Shown here in pieces: positions 1-7,017 of a DNA stretch of 10,477 nucleotides. How positions within the stretch are numbered: the stretch's first letter is position 1; each line of letters starts with the position of its first letter. Location of the stretch: the NCBI GenBank assembly GCA_002397345.1, contig DHAH01000118.1:545-11021 (forward strand). Reading direction: 5' to 3'. The position numbers and the translations under genes were made by a program. The notes beneath the pieces were generated by a model that worked only from the letters and a program-made list of their open reading frames with translations, was not told where the DNA came from and did no database searches. The stretch is from Clostridiales bacterium UBA4959. Lineage in GTDB: Bacteria > Bacillota > Clostridia > Oscillospirales > CAG-272.

Positions 1-490
1 TGCCGCCGTCGCCCGACGCGAAAAGAATCGCCCGTATGCGATCACGTAGCTGGAGGGGAGTGAGGGTCGAGGTGTCAATAACATAATCGGCGCGCGCTTT
101 AAGGGGTAAAAGCATATCGCGTTCCAAAGCAATGGCTTCGGATACCGTGACGTTTTTGGTTGAAACAAGCGGGTGCAGTCGCCGCGTTTCTTTATATCGG
201 TTAAGCAATACGCGATCGTTGCAGTCGATGAACACCATCCGGCATGCAAAACCGTTCTTTTTCAAGGCGTCCAGCTCGCCGTCCAGCGTGTCGAACTCCA
301 GTTCGCCGCGCACGTCAATGATAAAAGCCACGTTTTGCGCCTTGCCGGGTGTATGAGTATACAGTTCGGCAAATTTGGCGATCAACGCGGCGGGCATGTT
401 GTCGATGCAATAATAACCCATGTCCTCAAGCGATTTTGAAGCCTGCGTCTTGCCGCCGCCCGACATGCCGGTTAAAATCAGAAATTCCAT
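1..490 (-). CDS. rapZ: RapZ/YvcJ family P-loop nucleotide-binding protein (partial, C-terminus beyond left edge)
   Basis: The frame reads from an ATG at 490-488 leftward through 163 codons without a stop and leaves the window, so the C-terminal part (roughly the last 120 residues of a family of about 285) is missing. Seen directly: a Walker A loop GMSGGGKT at residues 8-15, then GYYCIDNMP, the signature that follows it in this family, an IIDVRGE strand, FIDCNDRVLLNRYKETRR and RLHPLV. In E. coli RapZ is an RNase E adaptor for GlmZ; in Bacillus YvcJ is a nucleotide-hydrolysing protein linked to competence. The Clostridia role is not settled, so only the family is firm. GAGGA lies 9 nt before the chosen ATG; an in-frame ATG two codons upstream (496) is only 3 nt from GAGGA and is less likely. 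It follows murB by 75 bases, the usual Firmicute order murB-rapZ-yvcK-whiA, so yvcK is expected just left of the window. The Walker A has Gly-Gly where GAGKS is more common. Confidence 0.93.
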   Translation of the reverse strand, partial: MEFLILTGMSGGGKTQASKSLEDMGYYCIDNMPAALIAKFAELYTHTPGKAQNVAFIIDVRGELEFDTLDGELDALKKNGFACRMVFIDCNDRVLLNRYKETRRLHPLVSTKNVTVSEAIALERDMLLPLKARADYVIDTSTLTPLQLRDRIRAILFASGDGG

Positions 491-565
491 ATGCATTTAT
501 CCTCGTAAGAAGGTAATTACGTCTAACGGGACGCCATGGTATATTTGTCCGGGTACGCAGCCCCG

Positions 566-1489
566 CTACAGCGCGGGAATAGTTCTGACTTCGGGTTGGA
601 TTTCCACTCCGAATTTGTCGCGCACCGCGTTTTGTATACATTCGATAAGCCTGTGGACATCAGAGGAAGTCGCGCCGCCGCGGTTTATGATAAATCCGGC
701 GTGCTTTTCCGAAACCTGTGCGCCTCCGACCGACATGCCCTTCAGCCCCGCGTCCTCGATGAGTTTCGCGGTATAAAAACCGTTCACGCGTTTAAACACG
801 CTGCCCGCGCTGGGAAAATCGAGCGGCTGTTTGTCGACGCGCCGCTGCATAAGCGTATCCATGCGCGCCCTCACAGCCGCGGGATCGGTTGAACGCAGGC
901 TGAACGACGATGAAAGAATAATAAGTTCCGCTTTCATATAGGCGCTTTCGCGGTACCCGAAGCGCTGGTCGGCGCCGGAGTAAACCGCAACCTCTCCCGT
1001 AACGGGATTATATACGCGGCTGGAGCGGCAAACATCCTTTATCTCGCCTTCATAAGCGCCGGCGTTCATATAAACGGCGCCCCCGACCGAGCCGGGTATC
1101 CCATAAGTGAATTCCAGTCCCGACAGGCATGATCTCTGCGCGGCAACGGCAAGGCTCGTGACTGGCATGCCGCTGCCGGCGGTGAGCGTTTCGTCCTCGC
1201 ACGTCAAACCGCACAACCCGGAGGTGAAAATCACCGCGCCCCTGTAACCGGCGTCGTCAAACAATACGTTCGAGGCGTTGCCGAACACATTATAGCGGAT
1301 TTCCCGCGCGCGCAGGAGCTGCACAAGCTCGATGAGCGCCTCTTCGCTTTTTGGATATATAACAAAATCAGCCGGTCCGCCGATTTTAAACGAGCAGCAG
1401 GAGGAAAGCGGTAAATCAGTCCAAAAGGCTAATTCCCCGCGTTCGCGTTTGGTTGTAAGATACGGCGTAAGCGTCCCGTAATCAGTCAT
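566..1489 (-). CDS. murB: UDP-N-acetylenolpyruvoylglucosamine reductase MurB
   Basis: Cytoplasmic FAD enzyme that reduces UDP-GlcNAc-enolpyruvate to UDP-MurNAc with NADPH, the second committed step of peptidoglycan precursor synthesis. The 307-residue product has the full family pattern: SFKIGGPADFVIYP near residues 33-46, the FAD-binding stretch FGNASNVLFDDAGYRG (69-84), GIPGSVGGAVYMNAGAYEGE (130-149), FGYRESAY around Arg180, SAGSVFKR with Ser230 as the expected proton donor, LIEDAGLKG...GGAQVSEKHAGFIIN (243-269) and a terminal QPEVR with Glu300. Arg180, Ser230 and Glu300 match the known catalytic triad of the family. Length and layout fit the short type II MurB of Gram-positives. The ATG at 1489 is the only Met before residue 108; its ribosome site is weak (GAAAAGA). 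A small GC hairpin (CCCGC/GCGGG, 562-577) spans the stop codon but has no U tract, so read-through into rapZ is likely. Confidence 0.97.
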   Translation of the reverse strand: MTDYGTLTPYLTTKRERGELAFWTDLPLSSCCSFKIGGPADFVIYPKSEEALIELVQLLRAREIRYNVFGNASNVLFDDAGYRGAVIFTSGLCGLTCEDETLTAGSGMPVTSLAVAAQRSCLSGLEFTYGIPGSVGGAVYMNAGAYEGEIKDVCRSSRVYNPVTGEVAVYSGADQRFGYRESAYMKAELIILSSSFSLRSTDPAAVRARMDTLMQRRVDKQPLDFPSAGSVFKRVNGFYTAKLIEDAGLKGMSVGGAQVSEKHAGFIINRGGATSSDVHRLIECIQNAVRDKFGVEIQPEVRTIPAL

Positions 1490-1508
1490 AATGCGTCTTT
1501 TCTAAATT

Positions 1509-1514
1509 ATTATA
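1509..1514 (-). promoter_or_regulatory. Possible -10 box for murB-rapZ
   Basis: The 156-base gap between tyrS and murB is AT-rich, and a TATAAT lies on the minus strand about 20 bases before the murB ATG. No good -35 hexamer is present at 16-18 bp (TGCTTA is the best placed), and a second TATAAT-like run sits at 1610-1620. A separate murB promoter is therefore possible but not proven; murB could also be read through from tyrS. Confidence 0.3.
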
Positions 1515-1645
1515 ATTAATAAATCATGGTCTAAGCATCGCGCCCACCGGCGTGAAAACATTTATTCATGATAACAATTCGAGGTACGGCAATATTATTT
1601 CGTTTTCATTATAATATAATATGCCGCGGGCGGCTTTATGATGAA

Positions 1646-2872
1646 TCACGCAAGCGTGAAGCGCACAAACACCTTTTTGCCTTTTCTGATAATTATATCA
1701 CGTGCTTTAAAATCAGCTTCCGTCAGCGCGGCGTCAAAAGCGCTGATTTTATCGTCACAGAGGAACACGCCGCCCTGCCCGATGAGCCGGCGCGCCTCGC
1801 CTTTAGAGGGGGCGAGCTTCGCCGCGATGAGCATATCGATAACGGTGACTTTACCGTCGGTGAATGCGTCGGCGGTCAGCGTATGGGTCGGCATGTCGGC
1901 GGAAGCGCCGCCCGAGGTGAACAGCGCGCGCGCGGTCTCAAGCGCCGCCGCCGCTTCGCTCTCGCCGTGGATGAGCTTTGTCAATTCATACGCAAGCGTT
2001 TCTTTGGCGGCGTTCAATTCGCTGCCTTCGAGCCGCGCGAATTTTTCAATCTCGTCCATCGGCAGGAAAGTCAGCATTTTAAGACAGTTTATAACGTCTG
2101 CGTCGCCGATATTGCGCCAGTATTGGAAAAATTCATACGGAGGGGTCTTTTCCGCGTCGAGCCAGACGGCGCCGCGCTCGGTTTTACCCATCTTTTTGCC
2201 TTCGCTGTTGGTCAGCAGCTTGAAGGTCATACCGTAGGCTTCGCCGCCCATCTTGCGTCGGACAAGCTCGACGCCGCCGATGATGTTCGACCACTGGTCG
2301 TCGCCGCCGAGCTGCAGCTTGCAGCCGTAATCATTATACAGGCGGTAGAAGTCATAGCTCTGAAGGAGCATGTAGTTGAATTCGAGGAAGGTCAGACCTG
2401 TTTCCAGCCGCGATTTATAGCATTCGGCGGCGAGCATGCGGTTGACGGAAAAATACGGGCCGATGTCGCGCAGGAATTCTATATAATTCAATCCGAGCAG
2501 CCAGTCGGCGTTATTGACAAACAGCGCTTTGCCCTCGGATATATCAATAAACTTTGACATCTGCACCTTGAAGCACTCGATGTTGTGCGCGATAGTTTCG
2601 CGGGTCATTATTTTTCGCATGTCCGATTTGCCCGAGGGGTCGCCGATCATGCCCGTGCCGCCGCCAAGCAGCGCGATCGGGCGGTGGCCTGCCCGCTGCA
2701 TATGCGCCATAATTTTAAGCTGCATAAAATGCCCGACGTGCAGGCTGTCGGCTGTCGGATCAAACCCGATATAAAAAGTCAGTTTTTCGTTATCGAGCAG
2801 ATCCTGCAGCTTCTCCGCGTCGGTGGTCTGCGCGAGCAGCCCGCGGTCGATGAATTCTTTGTATAGGCTCAT
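1646..2872 (-). CDS. tyrS: Tyrosyl-tRNA synthetase (TyrRS)
   Basis: Class I aminoacyl-tRNA synthetase that activates tyrosine with ATP and charges tRNA-Tyr in the cytoplasm as a homodimer. In the 408-residue product I see [16 protein letters not shown] (33-48), where HVGH is the HIGH motif, [13 protein letters not shown] (70-82), the tyrosine-pocket stretch [14 protein letters not shown] (162-175), [10 protein letters not shown] (188-197) and the KMSKS loop as KMGKT (227-231). The C-terminus from about residue 341 ([20 protein letters not shown] to the end) is an S4-type RNA-binding domain. Length is normal for bacterial TyrRS of the TyrS class. The ATG at 2872 is preceded by GGAG 7 nt away. 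It lies 118 bases after recN on the same strand. The leader is too short for, and lacks the conserved motifs of, a T-box. Confidence 0.98.
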   Translation of the reverse strand: MSLYKEFIDRGLLAQTTDAEKLQDLLDNEKLTFYIGFDPTADSLHVGHFMQLKIMAHMQRAGHRPIALLGGGTGMIGDPSGKSDMRKIMTRETIAHNIECFKVQMSKFIDISEGKALFVNNADWLLGLNYIEFLRDIGPYFSVNRMLAAECYKSRLETGLTFLEFNYMLLQSYDFYRLYNDYGCKLQLGGDDQWSNIIGGVELVRRKMGGEAYGMTFKLLTNSEGKKMGKTERGAVWLDAEKTPPYEFFQYWRNIGDADVINCLKMLTFLPMDEIEKFARLEGSELNAAKETLAYELTKLIHGESEAAAALETARALFTSGGASADMPTHTLTADAFTDGKVTVIDMLIAAKLAPSKGEARRLIGQGGVFLCDDKISAFDAALTEADFKARDIIIRKGKKVFVRFTLA

Positions 2873-2920
2873 ATATTTCTCCAGTTTTATAATGCTGTAC
2901 GTTCTGCAGGGGCGGCCGAT

Positions 2921-2943
2921 CCAAACCGGCGATACCGATTCGG
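2921..2943 (-). other. Stem-loop in the recN-tyrS gap
   Basis: On the minus strand CCGAATCGG, loop TATCG, CCGGTTTGG forms a 9-bp stem with two G-U pairs. It lies about 50 bases upstream of the tyrS ATG and is not followed by a U tract, so it is not a standard intrinsic terminator. It may be a processing or 3'-end stabilising hairpin for the recN message or a leader element of tyrS; the sequence does not decide. Confidence 0.4.
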
Positions 2944-2990
2944 GGAAATACGCCCGTGCGTGTTAAAAATTATTCAGATATGACGGCGGG

Positions 2991-4685
2991 CTATGTTTTG
3001 CCCGATTCCAATAATTCTTCTGCCGAGGAAAGCAATTTATCGGTGATTTCAGCGCCGCCCATAATGCGCGCCAGTTCGTGGATACGCTGCGCGCGGTCGA
3101 GCGGCGTGACGGTAGTCTCAACCCGGCCGTCTTTCTCATGTTTGCTTATTGAAAACTGTGTGTCCGCGACTGCCGCGATCTGCGCCGAATGGGTCACACA
3201 GATTATTTGCGCCGACTGCGATAGTTTTTTAAGCTTCAACCCGATTTTATATGACGTTTTGCCGGAGACACCGGCGTCGATTTCGTCAAAGATCAGCGCC
3301 GACGCGCCGCCCTCGGAAAGAACGCTTTTTAGGGCGAGCATAATACGCGACAGCTCGCCGCCGGATGCGATTTTAGCCAGCGGTTTCGGCGGATCGCCGT
3401 GGTTTGCGGTTATGAGAAATTCCAGTTCGTCCGCGCCGCGTTTTGTATAACGCGGATTGCCGTCCGATTCGACCGAAGGCGTGATTTTCACCGAAAAAAC
3501 CGCGCGCTGCAATTCTAAGTCGGCAAGTTCGGCGGTGACAGCATCTGATAATTTCGCTGCGGCATCGCGTCGGGTGGCGGTAAGCGCGTCTGCGGCTGTT
3601 CTTGTCTCCGCTTCACGCGCTGTAAGCTCTTTTTTAAGCCCAGCGAGCCGCTCATCGGAATTTTCCAGACCCGCGAGCTCGGCGGCGGTTTTTGCGCGGA
3701 ACGCGAGAATTTCTTCTATATCAGCGCCGTATTTGCGTTTAAGTTTTGTTATGGTGTCAAGCCGACCCTCTATGCGGTCGAGTTCGACGGAGGGGTCGGA
3801 GTCCATCTCAACGCCGCAGGCGTCGGAAACGCGCTCGGCGATGTCCTCGAGTTCCGCGCGTATGGCGTCCAGCCGCCCGATATATTTATCGGCGTCGGGT
3901 ACAAATTCGCTTATCTGCTCCAGCGCCGCGCTGGAACGCGTGATGAGGTCATATGACGACATGCCTTTATCGGCGCGGTAAAGCGCGCGGTGGATAAGCC
4001 GCGACTGGCGGGCGATAAGCTCGGCGTTGCGCAGCTTCAGCCGCCGCGCCTCGAGCGCTTCTTCTTCGCCGGGCGTGAGTTTCGCGCCGTCTATATCGGC
4101 GAGCTGAAAACGCAGCATCTCAACCCGGCGCGCTTTCTCCGACTCATTAACCGAAGCGGAGTCAAGCTCACGCTTCACCGCGGACAGCGCCTCGTACGCG
4201 GACAGATAGCAGGACATTTCCTCGCTGTTGTTTGCGTATAAATCCACAAGCGGCAGATGTGACGCGGGGTTGAGCAGCGTTTGATTGTCGTGCTGACCGT
4301 GGATGTTGATAAGCAGCGCACCGACCTCGTAAAGCGTCGATGCCGGGACGGCGCGCCCGTTTATGCGCGCGGAGCTTTTGCCTTCGGCGTTGATGTCGCG
4401 GCGCAGATACAGCCGTTCGTCCTCGTCGGGCGCCGCTCCGAGCGCGGTGAGCGCTTGGGTTTCGCTTTCGCTGAAATTGCCGAACACGGCGTTCACGGTC
4501 GCCGACTGCTCGCCCGCGCGGATCATGTCTTTCCAAACGCGTGACCCGAGCAGCAGCATAACGGAACCTATAATAATAGACTTGCCCGCGCCGGTTTCGC
4601 CGGTCAAAACCGTGAACCCGGGTGAAAATTCGATCGACGCATGTTTTATAACCGCGATATTATCGATGTCAAGCTCATATAACAT
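2991..4685 (-). CDS. recN: DNA repair protein RecN (SMC-like ATPase)
   Basis: Cytoplasmic SMC-family ATPase that binds and bridges DNA ends early in double-strand break repair. The 564-residue product has the N-terminal head with MLYELDIDNIAVIKHASIEF and Walker A GETGAGKS (29-36), then the RecN-specific LLINIHGQHDNQTLL (124-138). A long Glu/Lys/Ala-rich region of about residues 160-390 is expected to form the short coiled-coil arm. The C-terminal head has the ABC signature as IASGGELSRIMLALK (439-453), Walker B with catalytic Glu in ALIFDEIDAGVSG (463-475) and the switch His in VTHSAQIAA (497-505). All ATPase elements are intact and the length is typical. The start matches the family N-terminus, but the 15 bases before the ATG show no Shine-Dalgarno sequence and follow a hairpin (4700-4740). 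It sits 123 bases after argR, the same pairing as ahrC-recN in Bacillus. No LexA-type box (GAAC-N4-GTTC) is seen upstream. Confidence 0.97.
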   Translation of the reverse strand: MLYELDIDNIAVIKHASIEFSPGFTVLTGETGAGKSIIIGSVMLLLGSRVWKDMIRAGEQSATVNAVFGNFSESETQALTALGAAPDEDERLYLRRDINAEGKSSARINGRAVPASTLYEVGALLINIHGQHDNQTLLNPASHLPLVDLYANNSEEMSCYLSAYEALSAVKRELDSASVNESEKARRVEMLRFQLADIDGAKLTPGEEEALEARRLKLRNAELIARQSRLIHRALYRADKGMSSYDLITRSSAALEQISEFVPDADKYIGRLDAIRAELEDIAERVSDACGVEMDSDPSVELDRIEGRLDTITKLKRKYGADIEEILAFRAKTAAELAGLENSDERLAGLKKELTAREAETRTAADALTATRRDAAAKLSDAVTAELADLELQRAVFSVKITPSVESDGNPRYTKRGADELEFLITANHGDPPKPLAKIASGGELSRIMLALKSVLSEGGASALIFDEIDAGVSGKTSYKIGLKLKKLSQSAQIICVTHSAQIAAVADTQFSISKHEKDGRVETTVTPLDRAQRIHELARIMGGAEITDKLLSSAEELLESGKT

Positions 4686-4699
4686 AATTTAATAGATAG

Positions 4700-4740
4700 A
4701 GGTGCGTTGGGGGAGATAATATCCCAAAACCCCCGCACCT
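4700..4740 (-). other. GC-rich stem-loop between argR and recN
   Basis: On the minus strand AGGTGCG pairs with CGCACCT over 7 bp, and inside it GGGG can pair with CCCC across an AA bulge, leaving a loop of about 17 bases. It ends 14 bases before the recN ATG and is followed by CTATCTATTAAATT rather than a U run. It could weaken recN expression relative to argR, act as an RNA processing site, or be a poor terminator; only the fold itself is seen. Confidence 0.5.
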
Positions 4741-4808
4741 TTGGGTGAATTGAAATAGCATAAATAAAGAAGATGATAATATATATAATGAGGGGAGGCA
4801 GTTCCGCT

Positions 4809-5285
4809 TTATCTGCGTTCCAGCACGTCTGCGCGCAGCGCGCTGCGGAGTTTTTCCACAAAACTGAGCGCCGCTTCGCGCTCGCGCATCAGCACGAAGA
4901 TGGTGTCGTCGCCGGCGATGCTGCCCACGATTTCGCCCCAGCTCATACCGTCTATAGCGGCGGCAGCCGCTTGTGCCATTCCCGAATAAGTTTTAAGCAC
5001 GACAATGTTGTCGGCGCTGTCGACTTTTACAATGGTTTCGCGTATGATGTTGCGGTATTTTGCGGAGATACGCACGTCGTCGCCGGGTGCCGCGGCATAT
5101 TTATATTTGCCCGTGCTTCCGTCGCATGCGATCTTGATCAGTTTCAGGTCGCGGATGTCGCGGCTGACCGTCGCCTGCGTGACGTCGATACCGGCTCCGC
5201 GGAGCTTGGCGATAAGCTCGTCTTGTGTTTCGACGCTGTATTGGTTTATAATTTCAAGTATCTTTCGGTGCCGGTTATTTTTCAT
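4809..5285 (-). CDS. argR: Arginine repressor ArgR/AhrC
   Basis: L-arginine-dependent hexameric transcription regulator that represses arginine biosynthesis and can activate arginine catabolism. The product from the chosen ATG is 158 residues, normal for the family. The N-terminal winged helix has the recognition helix VTQATVSRDIRDL (residues 35-47), followed by LIKI and a GKYKYA wing. The C-terminal oligomerisation and arginine-binding domain ends in VGSIAGDDTIFVL, whose paired Asp residues bind arginine in known ArgR structures. Start choice: GAGGAG lies 8 nt before the ATG at 5285; an in-frame GTG at 5294 overlaps that ribosome site and is rejected. The ribosome site overlaps the stop codon of the upstream LytM-like gene (TGA at 5300-5298), so the two are probably translationally coupled and share the promoter at 6983-7011. 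Typical partner recN follows. Confidence 0.96.
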   Translation of the reverse strand: MKNNRHRKILEIINQYSVETQDELIAKLRGAGIDVTQATVSRDIRDLKLIKIACDGSTGKYKYAAAPGDDVRISAKYRNIIRETIVKVDSADNIVVLKTYSGMAQAAAAAIDGMSWGEIVGSIAGDDTIFVLMREREAALSFVEKLRSALRADVLERR

Positions 5286-5297
5286 GCCTGCCACTCC

Positions 5298-6932
5298 TCA
5301 CTGCGTCATGGGGATGCCTTTTTCCCACAGGGTGTAGGGGCAGACCGGTACCCCGCCCGCGTAAAGCCTGTATTGGAAGGCGTAGCCGGAATCCGTCCTG
5401 CCGACTGTGCCGATGCTGTCTCCTGTTTTAACAGTGTCGCCGACCTTGACCGATATGTCGCCGAGGTAGGCGTAAAGACTCTTCAGACCCAGCCCGTGCT
5501 CGATAATAACCGTTTTGCCTGTCAGCGTGAATTCGCCGACGAATATGACTTTTCCGGCGTTCGCCGCGACGACTTTGTCGCCCGCGTTCACGATATAATC
5601 TACACCGGGATTGCGATAGGTGGTGCCGTTGCCGAATTTGCCCGTCAGCTTGCGGTTGATACCGAATCCGGCGGTTATATAGCGTCCAGGAACGCCTTCG
5701 CTGAACTTCCCGCTCCAATACAATGTTTCGTCAGGCGCGGCGAGGAGTGGCATAATGCCGTCGGCAAGCTCTTTCTGCGCCGCGGCTGAAAATTTATCGG
5801 CGAGCGCTTGCGAGGAAACGTCTATATCCTTTGATTTAAACTGCTTTTTTTCGATAGAGAGCGTCGTTGTCTGCGTGACCCCGCCGCAGGTAAGGGTGAA
5901 CGTATATGAAGGCGTGTCGGGCAGCTCGACGGATATGGGAACAAGTGCGCGCACATAATCGCCGTCGCGGTAGAATACGGGGGTATAATTTATCGCCGGT
6001 TCGGAGGAAAAACCTATGCTCGAGGTATCGGTGACATTTTTACCGCTCAGCACCACGAATTCACCCGGTTGGATCGAGGTTGCGCCGAGATAGAATACCG
6101 GCGCGGGCTGAACGCTTACGTCGAATATATAGACCGCTTCGCCGAACGCGCCGCGCTGCTCGTCCTCGTACCACTTCGCGGTCAGGGTGACGCTCAGGCT
6201 GTTTCCTTCTTCGAAGGTGAAGGCGGCGAGGTTTTCATACATGTCGTCGTAAACGGTTTCACCGTCGCGCTTTATATTGACAAGCAGATAATCGGGATTT
6301 ACGGTGAAATGCATATCAAGTCCGCCGCGCACGGTGATCGCGGGGCGTTCCGTGCCCGCCGCGACCGGAGCGTCAACGGTTTTATAGGCGTTACCATAAC
6401 TCAGGCTCTGCCACTTCATCGAAGACGGCAGTATGGGGGCGCCGTTCTGACCGAAGGTCAAAGACGGGGGCGTCGAGGTGGGATAAATGCACACGCCGTA
6501 TGATGATTGTATAAATATAGAAGCTTTGTCGGCGGGGATTTTATAAGCGTTGTTTTCAGCGTCGACATAATAGGCGTTTTCGGGGTCGGCGGAAAAATAA
6601 TAGCGATAGGCGGTGGAAAGGTCATAGCTGTAGTATACAGCTTTGAAATTGCCGGTTCCTTCAAGCTGTTTAGGCAGCTCGCCTACGGGTTTTGACGCGC
6701 TGTTAAGTCCCATGAAAAAGGCGAGTACGCCGCCCTCAAAGCCATCCGACACGGTGCCGCGTTCGATGGAATAGGACGTGCCGACAAGGTCGGTAAGCTC
6801 CATACGCGTGACGGCATTATCTGTTACCGGCTTTTTTTGGGCGGATGTAAACGCCCAGACGCCGATATATGTCGGTATGAAAAGGAGGATCAGGCAGACA
6901 GCCCAGATCAGCTTTTGTTTTACACCGGTCAT
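5298..6932 (-). CDS. Membrane-anchored protein with degenerate LytM/M23 domain
   Basis: 544 residues. A basic start (KQK) and one hydrophobic segment at about 7-28 predict a signal anchor with the rest outside the membrane. Residues 40-275 are not recognised. About 276-362 looks like an Ig-like or IPT/TIG beta domain (VFYLGATSIQPGEFVVLSGK). Residues 415-536 are an M23/LytM beta fold: GRYITAGFGINRKLTGKFG, NPGVDYIVNAGDKVVAANAG, VIIEHG, LYAYLGDISVKVGDTVKTGD and a final strand ending GGVPVCP. The zinc site is largely lost: the first His is Asn441 (Asp445 is kept), the His of YAHL is Tyr489, and the HLH triplet is Ala518-Phe519-Gln520. It is thus predicted to be a non-hydrolytic LytM, like known regulators EnvC, NlpD or SpoIIQ; which role applies is unknown. 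It is the first gene after a strong promoter and leads into argR. Its ATG has GGAG 15 nt upstream, which is long, and it overlaps the stop of a small possible leader frame. Confidence 0.85.
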   Translation of the reverse strand: MTGVKQKLIWAVCLILLFIPTYIGVWAFTSAQKKPVTDNAVTRMELTDLVGTSYSIERGTVSDGFEGGVLAFFMGLNSASKPVGELPKQLEGTGNFKAVYYSYDLSTAYRYYFSADPENAYYVDAENNAYKIPADKASIFIQSSYGVCIYPTSTPPSLTFGQNGAPILPSSMKWQSLSYGNAYKTVDAPVAAGTERPAITVRGGLDMHFTVNPDYLLVNIKRDGETVYDDMYENLAAFTFEEGNSLSVTLTAKWYEDEQRGAFGEAVYIFDVSVQPAPVFYLGATSIQPGEFVVLSGKNVTDTSSIGFSSEPAINYTPVFYRDGDYVRALVPISVELPDTPSYTFTLTCGGVTQTTTLSIEKKQFKSKDIDVSSQALADKFSAAAQKELADGIMPLLAAPDETLYWSGKFSEGVPGRYITAGFGINRKLTGKFGNGTTYRNPGVDYIVNAGDKVVAANAGKVIFVGEFTLTGKTVIIEHGLGLKSLYAYLGDISVKVGDTVKTGDSIGTVGRTDSGYAFQYRLYAGGVPVCPYTLWEKGIPMTQ

Positions 6933-6961
6933 AAACTATCGATCACGCTCCGTAAATACAT
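6929..6961 (-). CDS. Possible 10-codon leader peptide before the LytM-like gene
   Basis: On the minus strand an ATG at 6961 opens a 10-codon frame, MYLRSVIDSL, whose TGA overlaps the ATG of the LytM-like gene as ATGA. It begins about 15 bases after the expected transcription start and has no Shine-Dalgarno of its own. The next gene's only GGAG lies inside this frame. Coupled re-initiation is a reasonable idea, but a frame this short can occur by chance. Confidence 0.25.
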   Translation of the reverse strand: MYLRSVIDSL

Positions 6962-6982
6962 AATATTGAATAATTATAAATT

Positions 6983-7011
6983 ATTATATCATATGGAATG
7001 GATATTGTCAA
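6983..7011 (-). promoter_or_regulatory. Consensus sigma-A promoter for the LytM-argR-recN unit
   Basis: On the minus strand TTGACA (7011-7006) and TATAAT (6988-6983) are separated by exactly 17 bp, with a TGA just before the -10 giving an extended -10 (TGnTATAAT). All twelve hexamer bases match consensus. Transcription should start near 6976, giving a leader of about 44 nt before the LytM-like gene. A strong constitutive promoter is expected unless the hairpin repeat directly upstream, or another site, binds a regulator. Confidence 0.9.
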
Positions 7012-7017
7012 CAAATT

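Noticed and set aside
1623..1634. GCCGCCCGCGGC palindrome just after tyrS as a terminator
   Set aside because: Pairing leaves a 2-4 base loop and only 4-5 pairs, and the tail is mixed A/T rather than a U run.
1568..2557. Long plus-strand open frame of 329 codons opposite tyrS
   Set aside because: It is antisense to a textbook tyrS, has no recognisable motif and no ribosome site, and is a GC-bias shadow.
5286..5294. GTG start of argR three codons upstream
   Set aside because: It overlaps the GAGGAG ribosome site that is correctly spaced for the ATG at 5285.
4773..5789. Plus-strand open frame of 338 codons across argR and the LytM-like gene
   Set aside because: It runs antisense across two genes with clear family motifs and shows no domain of its own; shadow frame, despite a GAGGGGAGG sequence near its start.
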